Shown: positions 37,014 to 46,093, counted from the stretch's first letter. The stretch: 64,000 nucleotides of DNA from an uncultured Cohaesibacter sp. (GCF_963666525.1 NZ_OY762905.1:3389501-3453500), one strand, 5' to 3'. Notes: generated from the sequence alone by a model not told the origin. Numbers and translations: made by a program.

Positions 37014-38693
37014 ATGTCACTGCATATCGCACTTATAACGCCGTCTCGCTATGATAGTGATGGTTATGTTCAGCAATGGAAGCGCCCTGTCATGGCGACA
37101 CAGGCGCAGGCCGCAGTCAAGGCGCTCCTGCTCGATTGCAACGCTCGTGGCGTGCTTGACGATGGCGAAAAGATTACCTGCGAAGACTATTATGAAATTT
37201 TTGGCCCGGTGCCGGTCGAGGGTATCGTTGAGCGTATCAAGCAGGCAGGCAAGGGGGCGGTCTTCCTGACCGGCGTGCTGAGTGCCTTCTATCCCCGAGC
37301 CCTTGATCTGGCCCGCATGTTCCGTGCCCATGATATTCCGGTCGTCATCGGCGGCGTCCATGTCAACGGCATCAAGGCCCTGTTCAAGAACAATGAATAC
37401 GGTCTGAAGGACGCTCTGGATATGGGAGTGTCGCTGTTCATCGGTCAGGCCGAGGGCCATATCGACGGGCTCATCAGGGATCTGGCAGCCGACACACTAC
37501 AGCCGGAATATGACTATCTGCGCGCCCTGCCGGATCTGCGCAATGTGCCGATGCCTGCCTATGATATCGAGACGATCAAGCGCAGCTTCACCGGTGTCGT
37601 GCCCATCGAAACCAGTCGCGGTTGTCCCTTCCGATGCACCTTCTGCTGCATTCCCAACACGCAAGGGGTCGAAATGCAGATGCGCGATCCGCAGGCCATC
37701 GCCGACTATGTGCGCGACTATGCCAGCCAGGGCGTCAAGACTTTCTTCCTGTCCGACGACAACATCGCCCGCAACAAGCGCTGGGAAGAGGTCTTCGACA
37801 AGCTTATCGAGATGCGCCAGAAGACAAAGCTGCGCTACGAGCTGATCATCGAGGCCGATACTGTTGCCTACAAGATTCCCCGTTTCATCGAAAAGGCCAC
37901 CGCAGCCGGTGTGACCGACGTCTTCCTCGGACTGGAATCCATCGATCCCGAGACCATCAAGGCCGCCGGCAAGAAGCACAACCGCGCGGCCAACGTACGG
38001 GACATGTTTGCCGCATGGTACGAGCGTGGAGCAGTCACCATATCCGGCTTTATCATCGGCTTTCCCGGAGAGACCGAAAAGAAGATCTACGGCAACGTTG
38101 AAACGCTGGTCAGCGAGTATCCCGGCGAGATCTTCACGCTGTCGGTTCTGACGCCGCTGCCCGGTTCGGTGGATCACAAACGCCTTGACGAACAGGGAAC
38201 CTACATGGATCCCGATCTCAATAATTACGATCTGGGCCATTTCGTCTTTGATCACGATACCCTCGACCAGAGCGCCGTCAAGCGCTTGCGGCCGAGTATC
38301 GTCTCCCGGGTCTATTCTCTGCGTCGGGTCTGGAGCATCATGCTGCAGGGCCTGCGCAATCCGGTCAAACCCGTCACCAACTTCTCCTGGACCGTCGGGC
38401 TCACCCTTGGCTATCGGGTGGGAGGAACCGGGGTTTATGAAATCGGCTCCGGGCGCTACCGCAATCGCCATCTGCGCCGCCCCGGTCTGCCAAAGGAACC
38501 GGCTCTGGTCTTCTATCCCAAATACTTCATCAAGGAGAGCTGGCAGGCGATCCATGCCGGTCTCTATCTGGCTACCCTGCGCAGCATGCTTTTCCTTGCG
38601 CGGCGAAAGGTGGCAAAGGAACGTGCCGCAACCGCTCTCGAGCGCAGCACGGCGGGCGTTCCGGCCCGCAAGCCTGCGCATAAAGCCGGATGA
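37014..38693 (+). CDS. Cobalamin-binding-domain radical SAM protein
   Basis: A 559-residue radical SAM protein of the B12-dependent (class B) layout. Residues 1-165 resemble the Rossmann-like cobalamin domain (VVIGGVHVNGIKALF), though the DxHxxG motif is absent. The radical SAM core follows with Cys204, Cys208, Cys211 (SRGCPFRCTFCC), the glycine-rich segments LSDDNIARNKRW and LGLESIDPETIKAAGKKH, and GFIIGFPGETEKK. The C-terminal 180 residues are unassigned, basic and partly hydrophobic. Relatives include BchE-like cyclases and lipid or antibiotic methylases; no pathway genes are adjacent, so the substrate is unknown. The receiver protein gene lies about 105 bases downstream. Confidence 0.85.
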   Translation: MSLHIALITPSRYDSDGYVQQWKRPVMATQAQAAVKALLLDCNARGVLDDGEKITCEDYYEIFGPVPVEGIVERIKQAGKGAVFLTGVLSAFYPRALDLARMFRAHDIPVVIGGVHVNGIKALFKNNEYGLKDALDMGVSLFIGQAEGHIDGLIRDLAADTLQPEYDYLRALPDLRNVPMPAYDIETIKRSFTGVVPIETSRGCPFRCTFCCIPNTQGVEMQMRDPQAIADYVRDYASQGVKTFFLSDDNIARNKRWEEVFDKLIEMRQKTKLRYELIIEADTVAYKIPRFIEKATAAGVTDVFLGLESIDPETIKAAGKKHNRAANVRDMFAAWYERGAVTISGFIIGFPGETEKKIYGNVETLVSEYPGEIFTLSVLTPLPGSVDHKRLDEQGTYMDPDLNNYDLGHFVFDHDTLDQSAVKRLRPSIVSRVYSLRRVWSIMLQGLRNPVKPVTNFSWTVGLTLGYRVGGTGVYEIGSGRYRNRHLRRPGLPKEPALVFYPKYFIKESWQAIHAGLYLATLRSMLFLARRKVAKERAATALERSTAGVPARKPAHKAG

Positions 38694-38798
38694 GACAATT
38701 CGCGCAGTAAAGATTCTTAAACGCTTTGCCCTTACACTTTCCGCACTGTCGGTCTGTCTGCAGACCACCGCAAATGACTTGCGGGTGCGGAGTGTGTA

Positions 38799-39317
38799 AT
38801 GTCGGTAACTGTTCTTTCAGCGTTGAGAGTACTGGTCATAGAAGATAGTGCGTATATGCGCACGATCATCCGTACCATTTTGCAGGGGCTGGGCGTTCGC
38901 GAGATCTTCGAGGCAGAAGACGGCGGCGTCGGGCTTGAGAAGCTTGAGCAGCTTTCCCCGGACATCCTGATCATCGACTGGGTTCTGCCCATTCTGGATG
39001 GCCCGGAACTGGTGCGTCTGGTGCGCAACCCGAACCACCCGATGGGTACCGTGCCGATCATCATGATATCGTCCTATGCCGAAAAGCACCGCATCATGGA
39101 AGCCAAGCAATTGGGGGTCCATGAATTCCTGCGCAAGCCATTTTCTGCCAAGGACATGTATCTCAGGATCGTGGCCGCCACCTCGATGGATCGCCCGTTT
39201 GTCCGCACCGACAATTATTATGGTCCGGCCCCGCGCGAGTCTGTCACCCGACGCACCGGAGACGGCACGGCAGATCTGGTTCAGACCGGAGTTTCCGTTC
39301 CAACCGCCTTCGCCTAG
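38799..39317 (+). CDS. CheY-like single-domain response regulator
   Basis: A 172-residue protein. The receiver (residues 8-128) has Glu15-Asp16 in VLVIEDSAYM, phosphoacceptor Asp60 in IIDWVLPILDG, Ser in MISSYAEKHR and Lys in FLRKPFSAKD. The last 45 residues have no known domain and look disordered. No output domain exists, so it should act by protein-protein contact, for example in chemotaxis or a phosphorelay. Its stop codon overlaps that of the helicase gene on the opposite strand. Confidence 0.9.
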   Translation: MSVTVLSALRVLVIEDSAYMRTIIRTILQGLGVREIFEAEDGGVGLEKLEQLSPDILIIDWVLPILDGPELVRLVRNPNHPMGTVPIIMISSYAEKHRIMEAKQLGVHEFLRKPFSAKDMYLRIVAATSMDRPFVRTDNYYGPAPRESVTRRTGDGTADLVQTGVSVPTAFA

Positions 39318-40423
39318 CGTACGATCGTCAGGCTTTCAGCTGCGCGCGTTACGCCGGTATAGAGCCAGCGCGTCCTGTGATCGCGGAATGCCCAGCTTTC
39401 ATCAAACAGCATGACATTGTTCCACTGGGAGCCCTGTGCCTTGTGCACGGTCAGCGCATAGCCATAGTCGAAAGCGTCTCCCTGTTTGCGCACGGTCCAG
39501 GGAATTTCCCCTTCATGTTCCTCGAACAGGGCCTTGGGAACCTTCAGCGCCACCCGCCCCGACAATTCGTGGGCCAGCTCGGGCGAGACACGCATCTTGA
39601 TGTCCTTGCCGGTGCGGCTGGTGACCTTGTCGACCATCCAGATGCCGCCGTTGAGCAACCCCTTCTGATGGTTGTTGCGCAGGCATACCAGCTTGTCACC
39701 CACCTGCGGGTAGGGGCCGTCGAAATCCTTCAGCTCCCTGAGGCGATTGTTGTATTTCTGCCGGGTCACATTGCGCCCGACGAGCACCTGATCGGCAGCC
39801 AGCACCTGATCGGTCTCCAGCGACCGGCGCCCTATCACCTGAACTGCGCCATAGTCGCCATAGTCCGGGGTGCGGCCTTCGCGGACGTCCTGAGCCAGAC
39901 GGATGATCGGATTGTCCTGTGCCTGACGGTGGATCTCGGTGAGCATGATGTCCGGCTCTGCATCCGTGAAATAGCCGCCGCCGGAAACCGGCGGCAACTG
40001 GGCCGGATCGCCCAGAACAAGCACCGGCTTGCCGAAGGAGAGCAGGTCCGAGCCAAGCATCTCGTCAACCATCGAGCATTCGTCGATGACGATCAGATCG
40101 GCATCATGGGCCGGGCTGTCTCGGTTGATGACAAAGGCGGGAACGTCTTCCTCGCGCTCGTCATCGTCACTGGTGTCCGGTCGGTAGATCATGGCATGGA
40201 TCGTGCTGGCTCCGGGGCATCCCTTCTGGCGCAGCACCTGTGCCGCCTTGCCCGTGAAGGCTCCGAACAGCACACTGCCATTGATCCCTTCAGCCAGATG
40301 CCGGGCAAGGGTCGTCTTACCCGTTCCGGCATAGCCAAACAGGCGAAAGATCGGCTCGTTTCCGTTCTTGATCCAGTCGTCGACTGCTTTTAGCGCCGCA
40401 TCCTGCTGTGGAGACCACTCCAT
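39314..40423 (-). CDS. RecD-like ATP-dependent DNA helicase
   Basis: A 369-residue superfamily 1 helicase from ATG 40423. The Walker A motif has Lys36 (GYAGTGKTTLARHL), followed by TGKAAQVLRQKG (motif Ia), the Walker B IVIDECSMVDEM, VLVLGDPAQLPPVSGGGYF (motif III), and the C-terminal UvrD-like signatures YALTVHKAQGSQW and YTGVTRAAESL. It is shorter than RecD of RecBCD and lacks its N-terminal domains, resembling the stand-alone helicases of phage and bacteria (RecD2/Dda-like). It probably unwinds DNA 5' to 3'. The stop overlaps the receiver gene stop by three bases. Confidence 0.87.
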   Translation of the reverse strand: MEWSPQQDAALKAVDDWIKNGNEPIFRLFGYAGTGKTTLARHLAEGINGSVLFGAFTGKAAQVLRQKGCPGASTIHAMIYRPDTSDDDEREEDVPAFVINRDSPAHDADLIVIDECSMVDEMLGSDLLSFGKPVLVLGDPAQLPPVSGGGYFTDAEPDIMLTEIHRQAQDNPIIRLAQDVREGRTPDYGDYGAVQVIGRRSLETDQVLAADQVLVGRNVTRQKYNNRLRELKDFDGPYPQVGDKLVCLRNNHQKGLLNGGIWMVDKVTSRTGKDIKMRVSPELAHELSGRVALKVPKALFEEHEGEIPWTVRKQGDAFDYGYALTVHKAQGSQWNNVMLFDESWAFRDHRTRWLYTGVTRAAESLTIVR

Positions 40424-40758
40424 ATATGCCTCATTGCAAACAAGACCTGCGCCAGCTGCGCGAATAGTCTTGGCCGGTGCGCTTGTCCTTTGAAAGCACA
40501 CGAGCCGAAGCGCGCATGGCTGCGATGGTCAGGTTCGTTCCGTTTGGGAATCACTTTGGGGATTCATTGCCAGATTGCGCCAAGACTGTCCAAGCGCAGG
40601 CAAAATATCAAGTCGCTTGCGCCGCGTTGTGGACCTGTTGGAAAAGTCTCATGCGCAGGACAGTCGCTTCCGAGGCCAGCGGCAGCATGAAAAAGCCCCC
40701 GGATGCGTTACTTCGCATCCGGGGGCCTGTATCTTGCCCACCACAGTTCCCAAACCGG
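40424..40758. other. Intergenic region between helicase and TetR genes
   Basis: About 335 bases. It holds the TetR terminator at 40690-40726 and the helicase promoter. No further gene is supported. Confidence 0.45.
40690..40726 (-). terminator. Strong rho-independent terminator after the TetR gene
   Basis: GCCCCCGGATGCG and CGCATCCGGGGGC make 13 perfect pairs around six bases. On the minus strand they are followed by TTTTT, matching the direction of the TetR gene. Confidence 0.92.
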
Positions 40759-41421
40759 TCAGGCCTGCATGAGAAGGCCTTCCGAGCTGCTTCTCGACCG
40801 GACTTCCCGATCAATCAGCTTGGCGAAATGCGGAGACAGACCCGAAAGCTGATCAAGACCGATGGTCGCCAGCCGGTTCTCGGTCGGGTCCAGCTTGGAA
40901 TAATGTGCCAGGCCAATGAGAATGGCCAGCACATGGTGCAGGCTGAGCGTGCCCATGTCCGATGAACCGGAGCCCTCTTTCTTGATGCGCTCGATCAGTC
41001 TGGACAGGCCGGCGGTCAGGTTCGCATACTGGTCCTGAAACAGTTCGTAGGATTGCAGGTCTTCGGTATTCAACTCGCTGAGGCCGTTGAAGATCAGGCA
41101 GCCGCGGCCGCGTCCCTTGTCTGCAAGGAAATGGCTGAAGTCCATGATCAGATCGACCAGTACAAGGTCTGGTTGCTGATCTTCTCCAATCGGTCCACCC
41201 TTCATAAGGTCGCGAAGTGGTGAACTTTCCAGGTAGCGATCAAGAACAGTTGCAAGAATACCTTCTCGGGATCCGAAGCTGTTATAGAAACTTGATCGTT
41301 GAATCTTCATGGCATCAACAAGAGAACTGATAGAAGTTCGAACGATACCATCAGACCAGAAGCAATTTGTGGCAGCTTCAAGTACTGTCTCGGAATCGAA
41401 TTCTTTAGGTCGGCCCATCAT
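40759..41421 (-). CDS. TetR/AcrR-family transcriptional regulator
   Basis: A 220-residue TetR-type repressor. The N-terminal HTH (residues 1-60) shows MGRPKEFDSETVLEAATNCF, SISSLVDAMKIQRSSFYNSF and GILATVLDRYL. The C-terminal ligand domain (70-210) carries GRGCLIFNGLSEL, typical of the TetR_C group with a cysteine in the GCL motif. No efflux or catabolic gene sits divergently; the upstream 310-base region is AT-rich. The DegT-fold gene lies upstream on the same strand. Start ATG 41421 (41418 also possible). Confidence 0.87.
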   Translation of the reverse strand: MMGRPKEFDSETVLEAATNCFWSDGIVRTSISSLVDAMKIQRSSFYNSFGSREGILATVLDRYLESSPLRDLMKGGPIGEDQQPDLVLVDLIMDFSHFLADKGRGRGCLIFNGLSELNTEDLQSYELFQDQYANLTAGLSRLIERIKKEGSGSSDMGTLSLHHVLAILIGLAHYSKLDPTENRLATIGLDQLSGLSPHFAKLIDREVRSRSSSEGLLMQA

Positions 41422-41732
41422 ATCCCCCCGGTCAAGCGTTTATGCAGATTGGAAATATTACTTACATAAAATTTACATCGCTTAACCAGTTGCTGCAACG
41501 GATTTGAGGAAACAAGCGGAAATTTAGTCGTACTAATACAATAGTCGGTGCGGAGAAATTGATCGTTTTGACAAGTTTAGAACTGTAATAATCCTATACA
41601 TATTAATCATAAATCTATTCATTTGCGCGATTGTGGCCAAAACACCCCTTGCGCCGATTATATGCCAGATAATTGAAGTTATTGATACATTACTCAGATC
41701 GCGTTTTTGTGTAAGTAGATTACCTAAGGCAT
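41422..41732. other. AT-rich spacer before the TetR gene
   Basis: About 310 bases, markedly AT-rich (especially 41440-41700). It probably holds the TetR promoter and operator. No clear palindrome or gene was found. Confidence 0.4.
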
Positions 41733-42899
41733 TTAGGCGCGGTGCTGCCGCAACGTCAAGAAATTTTTAACCGTTGCGCAGAGTTGTATTTGCTCCTTGT
41801 AACACAACCTGGTGCCTGTGGGTAAACTGATTGCACCGGCACTCCAGCTCGCTGCATTCGGGAAAATGTCGCCTGATTCTGAGCGCTGAAAGAACTTCAA
41901 CTGGTCCAGATTGCGGTAGGTTACGTGGACTTTGAAGCCTTCATGACAGAGCAATTCGAATAGCTCGTTTCTCAGAGCAGGGTCTACTGCGATGGGGTAA
42001 CTTTGTGGAATTCTGACGCCAATCTCACCCAGAGGTAGTGTTTTCAAGCCTAGTCCGGCAAAGCTTTCATCGTAGATTGCTGTCTGTTTGCCAATCAGCT
42101 CCCGAGTATTAAGGCTATAACTAATACAAGTCTGGAAATGGGTATCCTGCGTCTCGTCGAGGCTGCTGACCAGGTCGACATAGGGTGCCTCTTCCATGGC
42201 CGGAGCATCAAACTGGAACAGGCGCTCGGCGACATCGTGCTGGGCTGTCCAGTAGGACATTCGTGCATGATGCGACGCGTTGCGTGTAACGATGAAGGCC
42301 GGCAACTCTCCCTCTACTTCGCGCATGCCGGGAAGACAGCCCACGAGCAGGTCGCTATGGGCGGCCGGTTGGTCGTACACGCCAAAGGCCAGAAAGGCAT
42401 CGGATCCATCTTCTACAAGCGCAATGGAGCGACGGGTCAGGTCTTCATGCAGGGCGGCTTGAGGGACGACCTGACCGTAGAGGTTGCAGAGCACCACGCA
42501 GCGGGTGCGCTCGGTGATTGCTGCCAGCACGGCTTCCGGTGCCAGAAGCTGTGTGTCGGGCGCCACATCGACCAGCACCGGTTTGGCCTTGGCAAGCAGC
42601 ACTGCATGGGCAACACCCGCCGGGGCCAGGGCAGGAATGATCACTTCATCGCCAGGTTCCACATTCGAGGCCAGAAGCGCCGTATAAAGGGCGCTGGACC
42701 AGCCCGCGCAAAAATGGACATGGGCATTCTTGAAATGGTTTTTGAGCAGGGATCGTGCGCCATCTGGGGCTCCATGGGCGCCGGGCTGGCTCTCCCGGGC
42801 AACTGGTGCCTGTGCCGGGCCTGTACCCTGCGCGACATCGACCAGAGCCGATGCGGATGAAGGCTGGTTGCTTGCGGAAGTTGGATGAAAATCAATCAT
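41733..42899 (-). CDS. DegT/DnrJ/EryC1-fold protein lacking the PLP lysine
   Basis: A 388-residue protein with the fold of the DegT/DnrJ/EryC1 sugar aminotransferases. It keeps the phosphate-binding start of the fold (GWSSALYTALLAS), the PVLVDVAPDT strand, the ring-contacting Asp in ALVEDGSDAFLA, and a C-terminal domain ending LPTGTRLCYKEQIQ. The lysine that forms the Schiff base is replaced: the expected FHATK-type motif reads GCLPGMREVEGELP, with Arg in the lysine position. It may be an inactive paralogue with a binding or regulatory role. The first 45 residues are Ala/Pro/Ser-rich. No sugar-nucleotide pathway genes are adjacent. Confidence 0.8.
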   Translation of the reverse strand: MIDFHPTSASNQPSSASALVDVAQGTGPAQAPVARESQPGAHGAPDGARSLLKNHFKNAHVHFCAGWSSALYTALLASNVEPGDEVIIPALAPAGVAHAVLLAKAKPVLVDVAPDTQLLAPEAVLAAITERTRCVVLCNLYGQVVPQAALHEDLTRRSIALVEDGSDAFLAFGVYDQPAAHSDLLVGCLPGMREVEGELPAFIVTRNASHHARMSYWTAQHDVAERLFQFDAPAMEEAPYVDLVSSLDETQDTHFQTCISYSLNTRELIGKQTAIYDESFAGLGLKTLPLGEIGVRIPQSYPIAVDPALRNELFELLCHEGFKVHVTYRNLDQLKFFQRSESGDIFPNAASWSAGAISLPTGTRLCYKEQIQLCATVKNFLTLRQHRA

Positions 42900-43247
42900 G
42901 GTGACAGCGCCTGAACTTTGCCCGTGACGTGGAGCTTTGACTTGCGGGATAGGGTGTTGTCAGGCTAACGCCAGAGACGGCAAGAAGCGGTTAATCGCTG
43001 GGGTCCGGCGGGCATCATTTCCCCCGCGCGGAGGCCTTTTTGCCTCTATGGTGAACAAAATCTTGCCTCTGTCTTGAGGGCAGCCGACAGAATTGGCCCA
43101 AACAGCTTCACGGTCGTGCAGACAGGGGGCAGGGCAGGATGCAAGGACGCATTATGCGCTTGCGTCTGGCGCGCAGGGGTAGGCCATCTCCGACATGTCT
43201 ATTCTCTGTGGCCCTGAGGTGGTCCCGGAAGTGAGCCTGAAATTTGT
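42900..43247. other. Spacer between DegT-fold and RpiR genes
   Basis: About 350 bases on the upstream side of the DegT-fold gene and downstream of the RpiR gene. GAGGCC-TTTT-GCCTC-like sequence near 43030-43046 may terminate the RpiR transcript. Nothing else is recognised. Confidence 0.35.
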
Positions 43248-44162
43248 TCAGTAATTGAATAGCTCGTCTTCATCGAGATCGTCAGCGGGCTCGACCGGGC
43301 TGAGATAGCCCTCAACCGCATGAACCTGATCGCGGAAACGACGCAGGTTTTCGACCACTGCGGAGCCGCCAAGGCGCGTGCATTCCGCCAGAATCAGCTC
43401 GCAGGCCGATGCGGCAGGCACCAGCGAGGGCAGCAACTGCGGACCGGTCATCGGCACGAACAGGCCCATGTTGGCATAGGGTACGGCGGGCGAGGACATG
43501 GTGTCGGTGATCGCCACGATCTTGCAGCCGCGCTTCTTGGCAACAGTCAAAAGGCGGCCACCCTCAGAGGCATAGGGGGCGAAGGTGAAGAGGATGATCA
43601 GATCATGCTCGTCCGCTTGCCCCAACACGTCGAAATGGGAGCCGTCCGGGCTTTCCAGCAGCTGGATCTTGGGCATGGCGATCTGGCCAGCGTAAGCCAG
43701 ATAGTGAGCAAAGGCGAATGACGAGCGATAGCCCGAAACATAGACCCGCTTGGCCTCCAGAATGGCCCGTGCGATGCGTTGCACCGCCTTTTGTGTATCC
43801 GGCTGGAACAGGCTGGTCAGGTTGCCAAGTGTCGCCTTGCCGATCTCGAAGAAGATGTCGGACTCGGTGTCCCAGCGGCTGTCCTTCTGCAGGGCCGCAG
43901 CCCGGTCCTCAAAGCGCACATCTCGTGCCTGCACGCCCTGCTGGAACACGGCCCGGAATGGCTCGAACGTGGAGAAGCCGACGACCTGCGCAAGCCGGAC
44001 CACGGTGGAGGGATGCACATCGGCAGCCTTGGCCAGCTGGCGAACCGACTTGAAGGCGACGTCGGCCGGGTTTTCCAGAATATAGGAGGCTGCCACCTTC
44101 ATCTGGGGTGACAGGTCGGCATAGGAGTCCCAAAGTTCTTGGCGTAGGTCATCCAGCGTCAT
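43248..44162 (-). CDS. MurR/RpiR-family transcriptional regulator
   Basis: A 304-residue regulator. The N-terminal HTH_6 domain (residues 1-80) shows LSPQMKVAASYILENPADVA, QLAKAADVHPSTVVRLAQ and VVGFSTFEPF. The C-terminal SIS domain (about 125-265) contains KRVYVSGYRSSFAFAHYLAY and CKIVAITDTMSSPAVPYANM, the sugar-phosphate-binding fold. RpiR proteins sense phosphosugars or other catabolic intermediates. It is divergent from the BKACE-like gene, which makes that gene a likely target. The C-terminal acidic tail (DDLDEDELFNY) is unusual. Confidence 0.9.
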   Translation of the reverse strand: MTLDDLRQELWDSYADLSPQMKVAASYILENPADVAFKSVRQLAKAADVHPSTVVRLAQVVGFSTFEPFRAVFQQGVQARDVRFEDRAAALQKDSRWDTESDIFFEIGKATLGNLTSLFQPDTQKAVQRIARAILEAKRVYVSGYRSSFAFAHYLAYAGQIAMPKIQLLESPDGSHFDVLGQADEHDLIILFTFAPYASEGGRLLTVAKKRGCKIVAITDTMSSPAVPYANMGLFVPMTGPQLLPSLVPAASACELILAECTRLGGSAVVENLRRFRDQVHAVEGYLSPVEPADDLDEDELFNY

Positions 44163-44439
44163 GACGGCTCATTTCATTCAATGTCAAAGGCAGAAGTGTC
44201 TCAGCTTGCGGGCTGCGCGGATGGAGCGCAGCACATACAGTCATCTTAATACATAAGTTGGGGCGGTTTGGCAAAAGCCTCTTGCTTTTCTGTTGTCAGG
44301 CGTAAAGCCGGAGGCTGCAATCATGACTTGTTGATAGATGAAAATGGCGCTTCATATGCCGATTTGTCATGTTAAGGTATTGAAATATAATAATGCAATG
44401 AAGTGCTTGCCACTTCGAATACTGTTGGGGCAGCAAGTC

Positions 44440-45294
44440 ATGCTCGGAATACCAAAACCCTTGATTGTCTCCTTTTCGGTCAATGGACCGAAAAGGTCTA
44501 AACGTGACCATGTTTTCATACCGATAAAAGTGGCGGAATTGCAGGCTCAGGCGCAGCAGGCCAAGGCGGCCGGGGCTTCCCTTTTTTCCTTCTCCGTTCG
44601 TAATGGGCACGGTGCGGCCACGCTCGATCCCAGCCTTTCAACTGAAGCCGTTGCGGCCGTGCGCGAAACGCTTGGCGAGAGCTGCCTCATCCAGTTGGAA
44701 CTTGATCTGGACCAGCCGAATGCGGTGGAGGCGGCGTTGCCGCTGCTTGAGGCTGCGCAACCGGATGCCTGTCTGCTGCCGTTCGCCCAACTGTTCCCGC
44801 GCGATGGCGACGAAGCCGATGAGGACAAGGCTCGTGATCTGCTGGACGGGTGCGAGGACCTCAAGATCGGCGTGCAGTTCGCCATGTCCGACCACACTGA
44901 CATCGACTGGTTCTATGCCTTCCGCCAGTATGGGGTCATTCCGGAGGAGCAGCACGCCCTTCTGTTCATTCTGGGCGAGGACGGAGAAGAACCTAAGAGC
45001 GATCCTCATGCCCTGCGCAAATATCTTGCGTCTCTCGACAAACAGCATCTTCTGGATGTTGTGCGCTGGTCGGTGGCTGCCTATGGGCTTCAAGAGAAGG
45101 CTGCTCTCAGCGCAGCGATAGCTCTGGGTGGACAGATCGCTTCCGGTTGGGCATATAATATCCACTCGGTGGAGGGTGAAGTCTTCCCAAGCCAGCAAAC
45201 GCAGCTCGAAGCACTCGGACAGATTGGACGGGCTCTCGGACGCCCGTTGGCCAGCGCTTTTGAAGCTCGCACCCTGCTGTTCGGACCACGCTAG
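44440..45294 (+). CDS. BKACE (DUF849)-fold protein lacking metal ligands
   Basis: About 284 residues from ATG 44440. The order of conserved segments is that of beta-keto acid cleavage enzymes (TIM barrel): KPLIVSFSVNG at the first strand, AKAAGASLFSFSVRNGHG, DDVDWFYAF-like helix (HTDIDWFYAF), LLFILGEDGEE, SVAAYGLQEKAALSAAIALGG and the C-terminal QIGRALGRPLASAFEARTLL. In active enzymes the second segment ends in HLHARD, supplying two zinc-binding His; here both are Ser (FSFSVRN), and the GLEDN glutamate is also lost (GWAYN). It is therefore probably not a zinc-dependent cleavage enzyme. Divergent from the RpiR gene. Confidence 0.78.
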   Translation: MLGIPKPLIVSFSVNGPKRSKRDHVFIPIKVAELQAQAQQAKAAGASLFSFSVRNGHGAATLDPSLSTEAVAAVRETLGESCLIQLELDLDQPNAVEAALPLLEAAQPDACLLPFAQLFPRDGDEADEDKARDLLDGCEDLKIGVQFAMSDHTDIDWFYAFRQYGVIPEEQHALLFILGEDGEEPKSDPHALRKYLASLDKQHLLDVVRWSVAAYGLQEKAALSAAIALGGQIASGWAYNIHSVEGEVFPSQQTQLEALGQIGRALGRPLASAFEARTLLFGPR

Positions 45295-45416
45295 GTGGCC
45301 CGCATCCTTTAAGATCAATCAGCCCGGTCTGGTCAGCGAGGGAAGTGTTCTGCGCCTTTCGATCGCATCGGTCCAGTTGTGCTGTCTGGTCTTCATCCGT
45401 TACGAAGGGACTGAAT

Positions 45417-46034
45417 ATGTCGGATCGCTTTCTTCCCCGGCGCGACAAGGTGGACGCTGTGCTCGGCAAATGCGAGCTCAGATATGATGGCTTCATCAAG
45501 CTGTCCACCTGCGAGCTTTCTTTTACACGCAGCGACGGCGAGCGGGTCACCCTGAGCCGGGAAATCCACGACCACGGCGAAGCGATCTGTGTGCTGCCGG
45601 TCGATCGCGAGCGGCGGGTGGCCATGCTGGTGCGTCAGCTCCGGGCCGGTGCCGTCTACAATGGCGAGACGGACCCGATGATCCTTGAAGTGGCTGCCGG
45701 TCTCATTGATCCGGGGGAAGAGCCGGAAACGGCCGTCATGCGGGAAGCGGCAGAGGAATTGGGATTTCGCCTGTCGGATCTTCAGCAGGTGGCCGCCTAT
45801 TATGTCTCTCCAGGCACCCTGACCGAGCGGATCCATGCCTACCTTGCGTCCTACAACCTCAATGACCGCATCGGTGAAGGCGGCGGTCTGGAAGACGAGG
45901 GGGAGGACATCATTGTCGAGGAAATCGCCCTGGATGAGCTTGGCGAGGCGGTGCTGCAAGGCTCTTTGCGAGATGCCAAGACCATCATGCTGATCCAGCA
46001 TCTGATGCTTAGCGAGCCGGAACTGTTTTTCTGA
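45417..46034 (+). CDS. Nudix hydrolase, GDP-mannose/ADP-sugar pyrophosphatase-like
   Basis: A 205-residue Nudix protein from ATG 45417 (GAAGGGA upstream). The Nudix box is complete: Gly, LIDPG, Glu, seven residues, REAAEELGF (about residues 95-117). The preceding VLPVDRERRVAMLVRQLRAG and the following YYVSPGTLTERIHAYLA match NudK/NudF-type enzymes that hydrolyse nucleotide sugars to sugar phosphate and nucleotide. The long acidic insert (GGGLEDEGEDI) is usual in this subgroup. It follows the BKACE-like gene by about 120 bases on the same strand, possibly co-transcribed. Confidence 0.88.
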   Translation: MSDRFLPRRDKVDAVLGKCELRYDGFIKLSTCELSFTRSDGERVTLSREIHDHGEAICVLPVDRERRVAMLVRQLRAGAVYNGETDPMILEVAAGLIDPGEEPETAVMREAAEELGFRLSDLQQVAAYYVSPGTLTERIHAYLASYNLNDRIGEGGGLEDEGEDIIVEEIALDELGEAVLQGSLRDAKTIMLIQHLMLSEPELFF

Positions 46035-46093
46035 CCGCTTATCGTCACACCCGCGCATCGGCCCTGCGGACCATGCGAGCCAGAGGAAAGCAA

